From Flavobacteriaceae bacterium (GTDB lineage: Bacteria > Bacteroidota > Bacteroidia > Flavobacteriales > Flavobacteriaceae): a DNA stretch of 22,496 nucleotides. The stretch spans positions 1-22,496 of the forward strand of contig JAURBD010000018.1 in assembly GCA_030829155.1 (NCBI GenBank). The letters are read 5' to 3'. Shown here piece by piece: positions 7,716-16,973 of the stretch. Both the position numbers and the translations under genes were made by a program. How positions within the stretch are numbered: the stretch's first letter is position 1; each line of letters begins with the position of its first letter. The notes beneath the pieces are model-generated. The model had not been told where the DNA came from, searched no databases, and was given only the letters and a program-made list of their open reading frames with translations.

Positions 7716-9917
7716 ATGATAATCAATGAAAAATTTGAAAATAAAGAAATTGCCAAGCAATACAAAGAGCTTCTAAGTATCAGTTATCTACAACTCACTA
7801 AGGAAGACAAAAAACTGATTCGTTTAGCTTTTGATACTGCCGTTGATGCCCATAAAGAGCAAAGACGTAAATCTGGTGAGGCTTATATTTTCCATCCCAT
7901 TTCAGTAGCTAAAATAGTAGCTTCTGAAATTGGATTAGACGCAACATCAATTGCTGCTGCTTTACTTCATGACACCGTAGAGGATACAGAGTATTCTTTA
8001 GACGATATAGAACGTCTTTTTGGAAACACTGTAGCAAAAATTGTCCATGGATTAACTAAAATCTCACGACTTAAAAAAGATACTGATGTTTCTCTTCAAG
8101 CAGAAAATTTCCGTAAAATGCTTTTGACACTCAATGATGATATACGGGTAATTATTATCAAAATTGCAGATCGTTTACACAACATGCAAACCATGGATTC
8201 CATGCCGGAAAATAAACAAGTCAAAATTGCCTCTGAGACCCTTTATATATATGCTCCAATTGCCCACAGAATTGGTATGTACAACATCAAAACAGAGCTT
8301 GAAGACCTAAGCTTAAAATACACAGAGCCTCTTCGATTTAAGTCAATTAAAGATAAAATTGAAGAAAGTCAGGAGGAACAAAATAAATACATTAAAAATT
8401 TTTCAACCTTTATTGAAAAATCGCTTCAAGGAGAACGCCTTAAATACTTTATAAAAGGACGAAGTAAATCCATATACTCGATTCATAAAAAAATGCAAAA
8501 ACAAAATATTCCTTACGAAGGAGTGTTTGATAAATTTGCAATCCGTGTAGTTTATAAATCTAATTCCAAAAATGAAAGGTTTTTGGCTTGGAAAATTTAT
8601 TCCATCGTAACCGATCACTTCACTCCTAACCCTACTCGACTTCGTGATTGGATTTCGTCCCCCAAATCAAACGGATATGAGTCACTTCATATTACAGTAA
8701 TGGGACCAAATAATAAATGGATTGAAGTACAAATTCGATCAGAACGAATGCATGAAATTGCAGAAAAGGGATATGCTGCACATTTCCGTTACAAACAAGG
8801 AGAACAAAAAGAAAATGGTATCGAGTCTTGGCTAAATCGTGTGCAAGAAGTCTTAGAAAATAAAGAAAGTAATGCAGTTGATTTTGTTGAAGATTTTAAA
8901 CTTAATTTATACTCTGAAGAAATTTTTGTATTTACACCTCAAGGAGAATTAAAATCACTTCCAAATGGTTCTTCAGTACTTGATTTCGCATTCAGTATTC
9001 ATACAGAAATAGGATCAAAGGCAAGGGGAGCAAGAATCAACGGAAAACTAGTTCCTCTGAGTCGAACTCTTAAAAGTGGTGAGAATGTAGAAATTATTAC
9101 CTCAGTTAATTCTAAACCTACAGCCAACTGGTTGGATCACGTCATTACCTCTAGAGCACGCTCAAGAATCAAATCATCAATAAACGAAGAGAAAAAGCGC
9201 ATTGCTGAAGATGGAAAAGAACTGTTGAGACGAAAACTCAAACAACTGCGCATTACCCTAAACGATAAAACAACCCGAAGACTAGTTCACTATTTTAAAG
9301 TCAATACCAGTTTAGATTTATTTTATAGAGTTGGAATTGGTACTGTGGATAATAAGAAAATAAAAGAGTTTGCAGCGAGTTACAACAATACATTTATCAA
9401 TTTCATTAAAAAAAGAATTGGTTCAAATAGTCCAAAAAAAATTAAAGATCGAGATGAATTTACTTCAAATTATGACAAATTAGTTTTTGGTAAAAACAAA
9501 GAAGAATTGCCTTATTCCTTATCAAAATGTTGTACTCCAATTGCAGGAGATAAAGTTTTTGGTTTTTTAACGATAAACGATGGAGTCAAGGTTCATCGTC
9601 GTGATTGTCCGAATGCGCTATCCTTACAATCAAACTTTGCATACAGGGTGTTACCAGCTTGGTGGATTGACTCTTCAGAACAACGTTTTAGCGCGAAACT
9701 AAATTTAAGTGGTATAGATCAAATTGGATTGGTAAATCAAGTAACTCGGGTAATATCAAACAATATGAATGTAGATATTTTCAAAATCAACTTTGATACC
9801 GAAGAAGGGCTTTTCAAAGGAAATATAAATGTTCATGTAAAAAACAGAACTACCTTAGATAAACTGGTTAATAATCTGTTAAAAATAAATGGAATTGAAA
9901 AAGTTACCCGAGAATAG
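7716..9917 (+). CDS. Bifunctional (p)ppGpp synthetase/hydrolase (RelA/SpoT homolog, Rsh)
   Basis: A 733-residue long RSH protein, the cytoplasmic enzyme that makes and degrades the alarmone (p)ppGpp. Domains in order: HD hydrolase (~30-190) with H60, H85-D86, E89-D90 and KIADRLHNMQTM intact; synthetase (~240-360) with GRSKSIYSIHKKM, YESLHITVMGP and EVQIRSERMHEIAEKGYAAH; TGS (~400-460); a helical region; a zinc-finger/CC domain (~600-635) with SKCCTPIAGD and HRRDCPN; and a C-terminal ACT/RRM domain (~655-733). Both catalytic sites look complete, so it should be a true bifunctional enzyme and perhaps the main RSH of the cell. It starts 43 nt after the methyltransferase and 29 nt before the Fur-family gene. 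I see no convincing promoter in the 43-nt gap. Confidence 0.95.
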   Translation: MIINEKFENKEIAKQYKELLSISYLQLTKEDKKLIRLAFDTAVDAHKEQRRKSGEAYIFHPISVAKIVASEIGLDATSIAAALLHDTVEDTEYSLDDIERLFGNTVAKIVHGLTKISRLKKDTDVSLQAENFRKMLLTLNDDIRVIIIKIADRLHNMQTMDSMPENKQVKIASETLYIYAPIAHRIGMYNIKTELEDLSLKYTEPLRFKSIKDKIEESQEEQNKYIKNFSTFIEKSLQGERLKYFIKGRSKSIYSIHKKMQKQNIPYEGVFDKFAIRVVYKSNSKNERFLAWKIYSIVTDHFTPNPTRLRDWISSPKSNGYESLHITVMGPNNKWIEVQIRSERMHEIAEKGYAAHFRYKQGEQKENGIESWLNRVQEVLENKESNAVDFVEDFKLNLYSEEIFVFTPQGELKSLPNGSSVLDFAFSIHTEIGSKARGARINGKLVPLSRTLKSGENVEIITSVNSKPTANWLDHVITSRARSRIKSSINEEKKRIAEDGKELLRRKLKQLRITLNDKTTRRLVHYFKVNTSLDLFYRVGIGTVDNKKIKEFAASYNNTFINFIKKRIGSNSPKKIKDRDEFTSNYDKLVFGKNKEELPYSLSKCCTPIAGDKVFGFLTINDGVKVHRRDCPNALSLQSNFAYRVLPAWWIDSSEQRFSAKLNLSGIDQIGLVNQVTRVISNNMNVDIFKINFDTEEGLFKGNINVHVKNRTTLDKLVNNLLKINGIEKVTRE

Positions 9918-9929
9918 TTAAAGAAACAA

Positions 9930-9937
9930 TACATTTG
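9930..9937 (+). promoter_or_regulatory. Possible -7 element upstream of the Fur-family gene
   Basis: TACATTTG is a perfect match to the Bacteroidota sigma-A -7 consensus TAnnTTTG. It sits 9 nt before the ATG at 9947, which would leave a leader of only a few bases. No TTTG is present at the expected -33 distance, so it may be a weak internal promoter or a chance match. Confidence 0.28.
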
Positions 9938-9946
9938 TATAAAATC

Positions 9947-10393
9947 ATGAATATGACAGAAACACAGAATCCTCAAGAAGTTGTAAAAGGTGTTTTTATT
10001 AATTTTTTAGATCAAAATAAACATCGTAAAACTCCCGAACGTTTTGCAATACTCCATGAAATATATGAGAGTAACGATCATTTTGATATTGAATCGCTTT
10101 ACATCATGATGAAAAATAAAAATTATCGTGTAAGTCGAGCAACCCTATACAATACGATCGAATTATTACTTGAATGTGGATTGGTAAGAAAACATCAATT
10201 TGGAAATAATCAGGCTCAATATGAAAAGTCCTTTTTTGACAAACAACACGACCACATTATACTTACCGATACTGGAGAAGTAAAAGAGTTTTGTGATCCC
10301 AGAATTCAAAATATTAAAAAAACAATCGAAGAAGTATTTAATGTTGATATTCATCATCATTCTTTATACTTTTACGGCACAAAAAAATCTTAA
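9947..10393 (+). CDS. Fur-family transcriptional regulator
   Basis: A 148-residue DNA-binding regulator from ATG 9947 (a second ATG at 9953 is equally plausible). The frame is open up to a TTG at 9935, but that overlaps a -7-like box and is unlikely as a start. The N-terminal winged helix has KTPERFAILHEIY, FDIESLY and the recognition helix VSRATLYNTIELLLECGLV. The dimerisation/metal domain has H101-D-H103 and E114, followed by a late HHH. Fur proteins sense Fe, Zn, Mn or peroxide. The two CxxC structural-zinc motifs of classical Fur are absent; only isolated cysteines (LECG, EFCDP) remain, as is usual for this flavobacterial type. It lies between rsh and purA (15 nt). Which metal it senses cannot be told. 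Confidence 0.92.
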   Translation: MNMTETQNPQEVVKGVFINFLDQNKHRKTPERFAILHEIYESNDHFDIESLYIMMKNKNYRVSRATLYNTIELLLECGLVRKHQFGNNQAQYEKSFFDKQHDHIILTDTGEVKEFCDPRIQNIKKTIEEVFNVDIHHHSLYFYGTKKS

Positions 10394-10408
10394 ATAACAT
10401 TCGCATAC

Positions 10409-11680
10409 ATGTCTATTGACTTATTATTGGGTCTCCAATGGGGAGATGAAGGGAAAGGAAAAATTGTAGATGTCCTTACCAAAAATTATCATATAATTGC
10501 TCGTTTCCAAGGAGGACCTAATGCAGGGCATACCTTGAAATTTGATGGCTTTTCTCACGTATTACACACTATCCCGTCTGGGATTTTTCATCCTACAGCG
10601 CTTAATCTAATTGGAAATGGAGTTGTTATTGACCCTGTGATTTTTCACTCAGAGATTGAAAAGCTAATTCCATTTAAAATTGATTTTCCAAAAAAGCTTT
10701 TAATATCCAAAAAGGCACATTTGATTCTTCCAACACACCGCTTATTAGACGCAGCATCTGAAGCTTCGAAAGGAAAAGCCAAGATAGGTTCAACCCTCAA
10801 AGGTATAGGTCCAACCTATATGGATAAAACTGGACGAAACGGAATCCGTGTAGGAGACATCTTACTTCCTGATTGGAAAAAACGATATGAAAATCTTAAA
10901 ACCAAGCATTTGAAAATGCTTGAATATTATCAGGGTAAAATAGAATTTGACCTACCCGTGTTGGAAGAAGTATTTTTCAATGCCATTGAAGAATTAAAAA
11001 AACTGCCCTTCGTTGACAGCGAGAATTTACTTCACAATGCCATCAAAGATGGAAAAAAAGTTTTAGCAGAAGGCGCACAGGGATCTCTTCTTGATATTGA
11101 TTTTGGAACCTATCCATTTGTAACATCATCAACAACTACAGCCGCAGGAGCTTGTACTGGATTGGGAATTTCGCCCAATTCTATTGGAGAGGTTTTTGGT
11201 ATTTTTAAAGCTTATGCCACCCGAGTGGGAAGTGGTCCTTTTCCAACCGAACTATTTGATGCAGATGGAGAAAGAATGGGGAAAATAGGAATGGAATTTG
11301 GAGCAACTACAGGACGTGCCAGAAGATGTGGCTGGATTGATTTGGTTGCACTTAAATATGCAATAAATGTCAATGGTGTCACTCAATTAATGATGATGAA
11401 AGGAGATGTACTCTCTGGATTTAAAACAATCAAAATATGTACCTCATACAAAACAAAGGAAGGTTCAATAGAACACTTACCTTTTAATATTGAACCAGAA
11501 CACGTAACCCCTGAATACATAGAATTACCGGGATGGAAAGAAGATCTCACCAAATTAACTTCTGAAGAACAGTTTCCTAAAGAATTTAATAACTATATCG
11601 CTTATCTTGAAAAAGAACTAGAAACACCCATTAAAATAGTTTCGGTAGGACCCGATCGTAAACAAACGATTTTCCGTTAG
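10409..11680 (+). CDS. purA: Adenylosuccinate synthase
   Basis: A 423-residue GTP-dependent enzyme that joins IMP and aspartate to form adenylosuccinate, the first committed step to AMP. The N-terminus LLLGLQWGDEGKGKIVD carries the P-loop with catalytic D13 and K16; H41 is in the conserved GGPNAGHT. IMP-binding IGSTLKGIGPTYMDK and the signature FGATTGRARRCGW, followed by IDLVALKYA, are intact, as is the GTP-binding end (VGPDRKQTI). Length and residue numbering match the family closely. It begins 15 nt after the Fur-family gene and ends 30 nt before the OstA-like gene. PurA of other bacteria is inhibited by ppGpp, which the enzyme encoded two genes upstream makes. Confidence 0.98.
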   Translation: MSIDLLLGLQWGDEGKGKIVDVLTKNYHIIARFQGGPNAGHTLKFDGFSHVLHTIPSGIFHPTALNLIGNGVVIDPVIFHSEIEKLIPFKIDFPKKLLISKKAHLILPTHRLLDAASEASKGKAKIGSTLKGIGPTYMDKTGRNGIRVGDILLPDWKKRYENLKTKHLKMLEYYQGKIEFDLPVLEEVFFNAIEELKKLPFVDSENLLHNAIKDGKKVLAEGAQGSLLDIDFGTYPFVTSSTTTAAGACTGLGISPNSIGEVFGIFKAYATRVGSGPFPTELFDADGERMGKIGMEFGATTGRARRCGWIDLVALKYAINVNGVTQLMMMKGDVLSGFKTIKICTSYKTKEGSIEHLPFNIEPEHVTPEYIELPGWKEDLTKLTSEEQFPKEFNNYIAYLEKELETPIKIVSVGPDRKQTIFR

Positions 11681-11710
11681 ACTAAAATTAAATTCAACAA
11701 CTTGAAGTTC

Positions 11711-13333
11711 ATGAAAAAACTTGTTTTTTTATTTTTAATGGGTTGTTGGAGTCAATTTACAACTGCTCAAGAGCCTAAAATCATTGAAATTAGGCAAGCA
11801 GGTTCTTTCGAAAAAGATGAATTCTTATATCCTGAAGCAAATATTTTATCAAAAAAAGGAGAAACTCGGGTACATCTTTTTCATAAAGGAGCTTTGGTTG
11901 TTTCAGACAAGTCATTTTTTTATTCGAAAAAGAACTTCTTTGAAGCTGAAGGAAAAGTAGTTTTTACTCAAGGGGATACATTACGAATGACCAGCGAATA
12001 CTTAGAATATGACGGGGTAAATGGAAAGGCAAAAGCATGGGGTAATGTTTTCCTCAAACAGCCTGACATGACCCTCGAAACCGATACACTTTACCTCAAT
12101 CGAAATGAAAATATAGCTTATTATGAAACCCCTGGAACTATAATTGACAGTGCAAACATCTTGAAAAGTAATCGTGGGAAATATTTTATGAATGAAAAAA
12201 AATACCAATTCATTTCTAATGTTCGAATTAACAATCCCGAGTACTACGTAACCTCCACTCAATTGGACTATTTTACAGAAACGAATAAAGCATTTTTGTA
12301 CGGACCAACAAAAATAGTAGGAGTTGATTATGACATTTATTGCGAACGAGGATTTTATAACTTAGAGGCACAACGCGGAAATTTCAAACAAAATGCCTTA
12401 ATCAATTACAATCAAAAAATAATTGAAGGGGATAGCTTATATTTCGAAAACGACAGAGAATACGCATCCGCTAACTATGATGTAACGATCACCGATACCA
12501 TAAACAACTCCATTATTCGCGGAAATTATGCGGAAATTTTTAAAGCAAAAGATTCTGCAATAATCACAAAAAGAGCATACGCAATAAATATTCTAGAAAA
12601 CGATTCGCTATACATCAAAGCGGATACACTAATTGGAACTGGTCCTGCAGAAAATCGGATATTAAGAGGTTATTATGGTGTTAAAATTTTAAAATCCGAT
12701 ATTCGAGGTAAATCAGACTCTTTGTATCTTAACAACCAGATTGGTAAAATAGAATTACACAAAAGACCTTTGAATAAAAAACAAAGCCAAATTCTCAGCG
12801 ATGATGAAAAAAACATAAAAAATCCTGTCCTTTGGTTTGGAGACAGTCAAATGAGTGGTGAAGTAATTCATTTGTTGACAGAACCAGGAGAAAAAAAATT
12901 AGACTCCCTTCAGATTTTCGGGAACGCTTTCATCATTGAAAAAGACACCCTGAGTAATGACGGTTACAACCAAATTGTTGGAAGTGAGCTTTATGGAAAT
13001 TTCGAAGAGGGAGCCCTAAAAAATTTGGATGTGATTAAGAATACAATGGTAATATATTATTTGTACTCCGAAGCTGGTGAGCTCATTGGAATAAATAAAA
13101 CCATTTGTAGTGCTTTGGATATTGTCTTTCTGAATAATGAAATCAATGAAATCTCTTTTTACATAAGCCCAGATGGGGAAGTATCTCCTGAAGATCAAAT
13201 AGATAAAAATCTTAGAAAATTAAAAGGTTTTTTATGGAGAGAAAATGAAAAGCCCGAAACAATTGAAGACTTATTCAAAATTAATGATGTTAAACAATTG
13301 ATGAATCCAGGTAATCCAAATTTAAAGGAATGA
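11711..13333 (+). CDS. OstA-like protein (LptA/OstA domain, putative LPS transport)
   Basis: A 540-residue exported protein from ATG 11711 (a TTG nine bases earlier is in frame but gives no better signal). Residues 1-20 are a signal peptide ending FTTAQ. The rest is rich in short alternating beta strands, such as LVVSDKSFFYSKKNFFEAEG, DTLRMTSEYLEYDG and KAKAWGNVFLKQPDMTLETD, the pattern of OstA/LptA beta-jellyroll domains. In LPS export these form the periplasmic bridge carrying LPS to the outer membrane. Bacteroidota carry this long OstA-like version, and a role in LPS transport is inferred from the fold. Its TGA overlaps the ATG of the aminotransferase, so the two are translationally coupled. 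Confidence 0.85.
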   Translation: MKKLVFLFLMGCWSQFTTAQEPKIIEIRQAGSFEKDEFLYPEANILSKKGETRVHLFHKGALVVSDKSFFYSKKNFFEAEGKVVFTQGDTLRMTSEYLEYDGVNGKAKAWGNVFLKQPDMTLETDTLYLNRNENIAYYETPGTIIDSANILKSNRGKYFMNEKKYQFISNVRINNPEYYVTSTQLDYFTETNKAFLYGPTKIVGVDYDIYCERGFYNLEAQRGNFKQNALINYNQKIIEGDSLYFENDREYASANYDVTITDTINNSIIRGNYAEIFKAKDSAIITKRAYAINILENDSLYIKADTLIGTGPAENRILRGYYGVKILKSDIRGKSDSLYLNNQIGKIELHKRPLNKKQSQILSDDEKNIKNPVLWFGDSQMSGEVIHLLTEPGEKKLDSLQIFGNAFIIEKDTLSNDGYNQIVGSELYGNFEEGALKNLDVIKNTMVIYYLYSEAGELIGINKTICSALDIVFLNNEINEISFYISPDGEVSPEDQIDKNLRKLKGFLWRENEKPETIEDLFKINDVKQLMNPGNPNLKE

Positions 13334-14529
13334 AAAGTTTTGAGGAGGATTTTTTGAAATATCAAGCCAAAACTACCCCATACCCTCTTGGAATTTCCAT
13401 TGATTTTGCCAAAGGAAGTTATGTGTATGACAACGATGGTAAATCCTATTTAGATTTTGTGGCTGGGGTTTCAGCTTGTACTCTTGGGCATTGTCACCCT
13501 AAAATTATAGCTGCCATAAAAAATCAAGTTGATCGCTATTTACATGTTATGGTCTATGGAGAATTTGCTCTAAAACCAAGTGTAAATTTAGCAAAGGAAC
13601 TTGCAAATGTATTACCAAAAAAACTTGAAGTTACTTATTTGGTAAACTCTGGGACTGAAGCCATTGAGGGAGCAATAAAACTAGCAAAAAGGGTAACTGG
13701 AAGGGCAGAATTAATCTCTGCAGACAATGCTTATCACGGGAGTACTCATGGGTCTTTGAGCCTACTTGGAGCTGAGCAACAAAAAAAAGCATATCGTCCT
13801 TTGTTGCCTGGCGTAAAATTTATAAAATTCAATGATCAAAATGATCTTGAAAAAATAAGCCCAAAAACAGCAGCTGTTGTGCTAGAAACCATACAAGGTG
13901 GTGCAGGTTTTATAACCCCAAAAAACAACTATTTAAAAAAAATTAGAAAACGATGTGATTCTGTAGGAGCCCTTCTCATCTTGGATGAAATTCAACCCGG
14001 GTTTGGAAGAACAGGAAAGCTGTTTGGTTTTGAACACTATGATGTAATTCCTGATATTTTAGTAATGGGGAAAGGAATGGGTGGGGGCTTACCCATAGGG
14101 GCATTTAGCAGTTCTACAGAATTCATGAATTTACTTAGCGAAAACCCTAAACTAGGTCACATCACGACTTTTGGCGGCAATCCTGTCATTGCAGCTGCTG
14201 CACTCGAAACTCTCCGTGTACTGAAACAAGAGAAAATAATTCAAGCTGTTCCTGAAAAAGAGATGTTGTTTAGAAAACTGTTGAAACACCCTTTGGTAAA
14301 ACAGATAAATGGAAAAGGATTGATGTTAGCCCCACTTTTTGAAACAGAAGAAATAGCCAATAAAGTAGTTTTAAAGTCTATGAACAAAGGCTTAATCCTA
14401 TTTTGGTTATTATGGGAAAAAAAAGCCATTCGAATTTCACCACCCTTAAACATTACAAAAGAAGAAATTGAAAAAGGTTGCACATTATTAAATGAGATAT
14501 TTGATGAAATTCAAGATGATTTCTGTTAA
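13330..14529 (+). CDS. Class-III PLP-dependent aminotransferase (ornithine/acetylornithine type)
   Basis: A 399-residue cytoplasmic aminotransferase. Motifs seen: FVAGVSACTLGHCHP, NSGTEAIEGAIKLAKRVTGR (PLP phosphate loop), ILDEIQPGFGRTG with PLP-pyridine D219, LVMGKGMGGGLPIG with Schiff-base lysine K248, and TFGGNPVIAAAALETL. Members move amino groups between omega-amino acids such as ornithine, acetylornithine or 4-aminobutyrate and 2-oxoglutarate. The exact donor cannot be assigned, and no arginine-biosynthesis genes surround it, so I give no symbol. The start overlaps the stop of the OstA-like gene by 4 nt. An 80-nt gap with a hairpin follows. Confidence 0.92.
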   Translation: MKSFEEDFLKYQAKTTPYPLGISIDFAKGSYVYDNDGKSYLDFVAGVSACTLGHCHPKIIAAIKNQVDRYLHVMVYGEFALKPSVNLAKELANVLPKKLEVTYLVNSGTEAIEGAIKLAKRVTGRAELISADNAYHGSTHGSLSLLGAEQQKKAYRPLLPGVKFIKFNDQNDLEKISPKTAAVVLETIQGGAGFITPKNNYLKKIRKRCDSVGALLILDEIQPGFGRTGKLFGFEHYDVIPDILVMGKGMGGGLPIGAFSSSTEFMNLLSENPKLGHITTFGGNPVIAAAALETLRVLKQEKIIQAVPEKEMLFRKLLKHPLVKQINGKGLMLAPLFETEEIANKVVLKSMNKGLILFWLLWEKKAIRISPPLNITKEEIEKGCTLLNEIFDEIQDDFC

Positions 14530-14574
14530 TTACTTTGTTAAAAACAATCTAGAACAACCCAAAAAAAAAGCAGA

Positions 14575-14609
14575 CTTCTAATTAACTTTATTAGAAGCAA
14601 TTATTTTTT
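14575..14609 (+). terminator. Hairpin with T-rich tail, possible terminator or attenuator
   Basis: CTTCTAAT (14575-14582) pairs perfectly with ATTAGAAG (14590-14597) across a 7-nt loop. A T-rich run (14601-14609) follows. This fits a weak intrinsic terminator after the aminotransferase gene, but the T-run ends directly at the ATG of the TPR gene, so the hairpin could also mask its ribosome entry. The stem is AT-rich, so strength is doubtful. Confidence 0.4.
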
Positions 14610-15977
14610 ATGCAAAACCCTTTTTCGAATAATTCGGATTCACCTATACCGAGGTTTGAGCATATGCTCAAAACCAATGAAATTTACTACTTTGATGCTG
14701 AGGATTTTGAATGTATTGCTCAATATTACATCGATTCGGGAGAAATTAATTTAGCAAAAAAAGCAATACATTTGGCAATCAAGCAACATCCCATTCACAG
14801 TGATTTATTGCTCTTAAAATCTGAGCTATTGATTTTTGATGGAGCCTTTGAAGATGCTCAGTTTCTTCTTGATTCAATTGAAGAAATCGATCCTCGTAAT
14901 CAAGAAGTATTTGTGCAGAGAGCTACAATTTTTTCAAAAAATAAAAATCATCAAGCTGCAATTGACTTGTTGCTTGAATCTCTGGAACATTCAGAGGAAT
15001 TACTAGAGATTTGGTGTCTTCTAGGAATGGAGTATATGATTCTTGAAGATTATAGTAAAGCAACAGAATACTTTAAACTCTACATAGAGCAAGATCCTGA
15101 AGATTATCAAGTACTTTACAACCTTTTATTTTGTTTCGAATTCCTCAGAGAATACAATCGAGCAATTGATGTTCTCAATTCAATTTTAGAAAAAAACCCC
15201 TACAATGAAATTGCTTGGCATGAAATTGGGAAACAGTATCTCAATTTAGATCGTGATGCAGATGCGTTAAGTGCCTTTGATTTTGCAATAATATCTGAAG
15301 ATCGTTTTACAGGAGCCTATATCGAAAAAGGGAAAGTACTAGAAAAAATGGGACGAACAAATGAAGCCATCGAAAATTATCAAATCTCAATTCAAATAGA
15401 TGACCCTAGTGCTTATGCCTACTTTAGAATTGGAAAATGTCATCAAAGCTTGGGAAATGATATGTTGGCAATTCAATACTATAAAAAATCGGTGCAAGAA
15501 GATCCCTCAAGTGAAAAAAGTTGGATTGCCTTAATCGATTTTTATATTCAAAAGGAAGATGTCAAAAAAGCATTGTATTACACTAAGAAAGCACTGTTAA
15601 TAAACGAAAACAGTGTGGGATACAACAAAAGAAATGCTCTTTTACTTCAAACTTTAGGAAAATATATTGAAGCAGAAATTGCTTATCAAAACACCATTGA
15701 ACTAGGTAATTATGAACTTGAAATTTGGATTGAGTGGATGAATACATTAATTTTTTTAAATGAATGGGAAAAATTGATTACCATTGGACATCAAGCTAAA
15801 GAATTTTATCCTAATGCAGAAGAATTAGATTTTAGAATTGCTGCCAGTTATCAAAAATTGAGTCGTTTGAATGAAGCTGATTTTTTTATTCAAGACCTCA
15901 ATAAAAAGAAGAAAAAACCCTCAGAATCTTTTTTAGAGTTTTTCCCAGATTTTAAAATAATATTCAACAATTATTAA
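14610..15977 (+). CDS. Tetratricopeptide repeat protein
   Basis: A 455-residue protein with no signal peptide or membrane segment, built almost entirely of about twelve TPR helix pairs from residue ~36 to ~440. Typical units are IWCLLGMEYMILEDYSKATE (~133-152) and YFRIGKCHQSLGNDMLAIQYY (~270-290). TPR arrays form a solenoid that binds other proteins, so it should be a cytoplasmic scaffold or adaptor. No catalytic domain is present. It is followed by two DUF368 membrane proteins and aroE in a compact block, which might mean that it works on the cytoplasmic face with the membrane proteins; that is inference. The partner cannot be identified. Confidence 0.88.
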   Translation: MQNPFSNNSDSPIPRFEHMLKTNEIYYFDAEDFECIAQYYIDSGEINLAKKAIHLAIKQHPIHSDLLLLKSELLIFDGAFEDAQFLLDSIEEIDPRNQEVFVQRATIFSKNKNHQAAIDLLLESLEHSEELLEIWCLLGMEYMILEDYSKATEYFKLYIEQDPEDYQVLYNLLFCFEFLREYNRAIDVLNSILEKNPYNEIAWHEIGKQYLNLDRDADALSAFDFAIISEDRFTGAYIEKGKVLEKMGRTNEAIENYQISIQIDDPSAYAYFRIGKCHQSLGNDMLAIQYYKKSVQEDPSSEKSWIALIDFYIQKEDVKKALYYTKKALLINENSVGYNKRNALLLQTLGKYIEAEIAYQNTIELGNYELEIWIEWMNTLIFLNEWEKLITIGHQAKEFYPNAEELDFRIAASYQKLSRLNEADFFIQDLNKKKKKPSESFLEFFPDFKIIFNNY

Positions 15978-16001
15978 GATCTAAATACTAATCTTTATTT
16001 T

Positions 16002-16973
16002 TTGAAAAGAATCTCAAACACAAAATTAAGCCTCTTTTTCAAAGGGCTGGCTATGGGAATTGCAGATGTTATACCTGGGGTTTCGGGAGGAACAATAGCA
16101 TTGATTACTGGTGTTTATGAAGAATTGATTATAACATTGGATCAATTAGGGTTTCAATCACTTTTAATCCTCAAAAAAGAAGGTTTTACTTCTTTTTGGA
16201 AAAGCATTAATGGGAACTTTCTTTTTATTTTAACTCTCGGAATTGGAATAAGTATAATACTATTTTCGGGGATTATTCACTTCTTTCTTCAAGAATATCC
16301 AATCCAATTGTGGTCATTTTTCTTTGGATTAATTAGCTGCAGTATTCTCATACTTTTAAAGGATAACAAACCCAAAGATGTAAAATCAACACTTTTTCTA
16401 ATTATAGGATTAATAACGGCCTTCAGTATTACTCAAATCACAACAAATGGTGGAGAAATTAGTTTAGGTTACCTCTTTTTTTGCTCGATGATCGCGATTA
16501 TAGCAATGATACTTCCCGGTATTTCAGGTTCGTTCATCTACATCCTCATGGGAGCTTATGAAGTTGTGATACATACCTCAAAAAACAGTATTACTGTTTT
16601 ATTAAATTTTGAATGGGAAATTTTTTCTCTTGTATATTCTCGTCTCCTTGTAATTGGTCTCGGAATTGTAGTTGGTTTAAAATTATTTTCAAAACTGCTC
16701 AAATGGTTATTTCACAATCAAAAAGAAACTACCATGATGGTTTTGATAGGATTCATGATGGGTGCCCTACCTAAGATCTGGCCTTGGCAAAAGGCTATAG
16801 CTTTCGAAGTTATTTCTGAAAATAAGACCGTAACTCTCAAAACAGAAACCATTGCCCCTTGGAATTTTCAGGGAGAACCACAACTTCTTGCTGCATTAGT
16901 ATTGATGATTTTCGGATTTCTTTTTTTATATTTCATCGAACGAAATTCGAACATCAAAGATAATGCTGTCTAA
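16002..16973 (+). CDS. DUF368 membrane protein, first of a tandem pair (undecaprenyl-phosphate translocase family)
   Basis: A 323-residue polytopic membrane protein starting at TTG. The frame is continuous with the upstream TPR stop and has no ATG before the conserved N-terminus, so TTG is the only reasonable start. The family signature occurs twice, as in inverted-repeat transporters: GLAMGIADVIPGVSGGTIALI near residue 20 and AMILPGISGSFIYILMGAYE near 170. About eight hydrophobic segments follow the usual layout. DUF368 proteins have been reported to return undecaprenyl phosphate, the lipid carrier of cell-wall and O-antigen synthesis, from the outer to the inner leaflet (PopT group). This protein keeps the Asp of the ADVIPG motif. 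It overlaps the next DUF368 gene by 11 nt. Confidence 0.88.
   Translation: MKRISNTKLSLFFKGLAMGIADVIPGVSGGTIALITGVYEELIITLDQLGFQSLLILKKEGFTSFWKSINGNFLFILTLGIGISIILFSGIIHFFLQEYPIQLWSFFFGLISCSILILLKDNKPKDVKSTLFLIIGLITAFSITQITTNGGEISLGYLFFCSMIAIIAMILPGISGSFIYILMGAYEVVIHTSKNSITVLLNFEWEIFSLVYSRLLVIGLGIVVGLKLFSKLLKWLFHNQKETTMMVLIGFMMGALPKIWPWQKAIAFEVISENKTVTLKTETIAPWNFQGEPQLLAALVLMIFGFLFLYFIERNSNIKDNAV

Noticed and set aside
9935..9937. TTG start of the Fur-family gene
   Set aside because: It lies inside a perfect -7-type box and yields residues outside the family start; ATG 9947 or 9953 is preferred.
11702..11704. TTG start of the OstA-like gene
   Set aside because: An in-frame ATG at 11711 gives a clean signal peptide with a Lys-Lys head.
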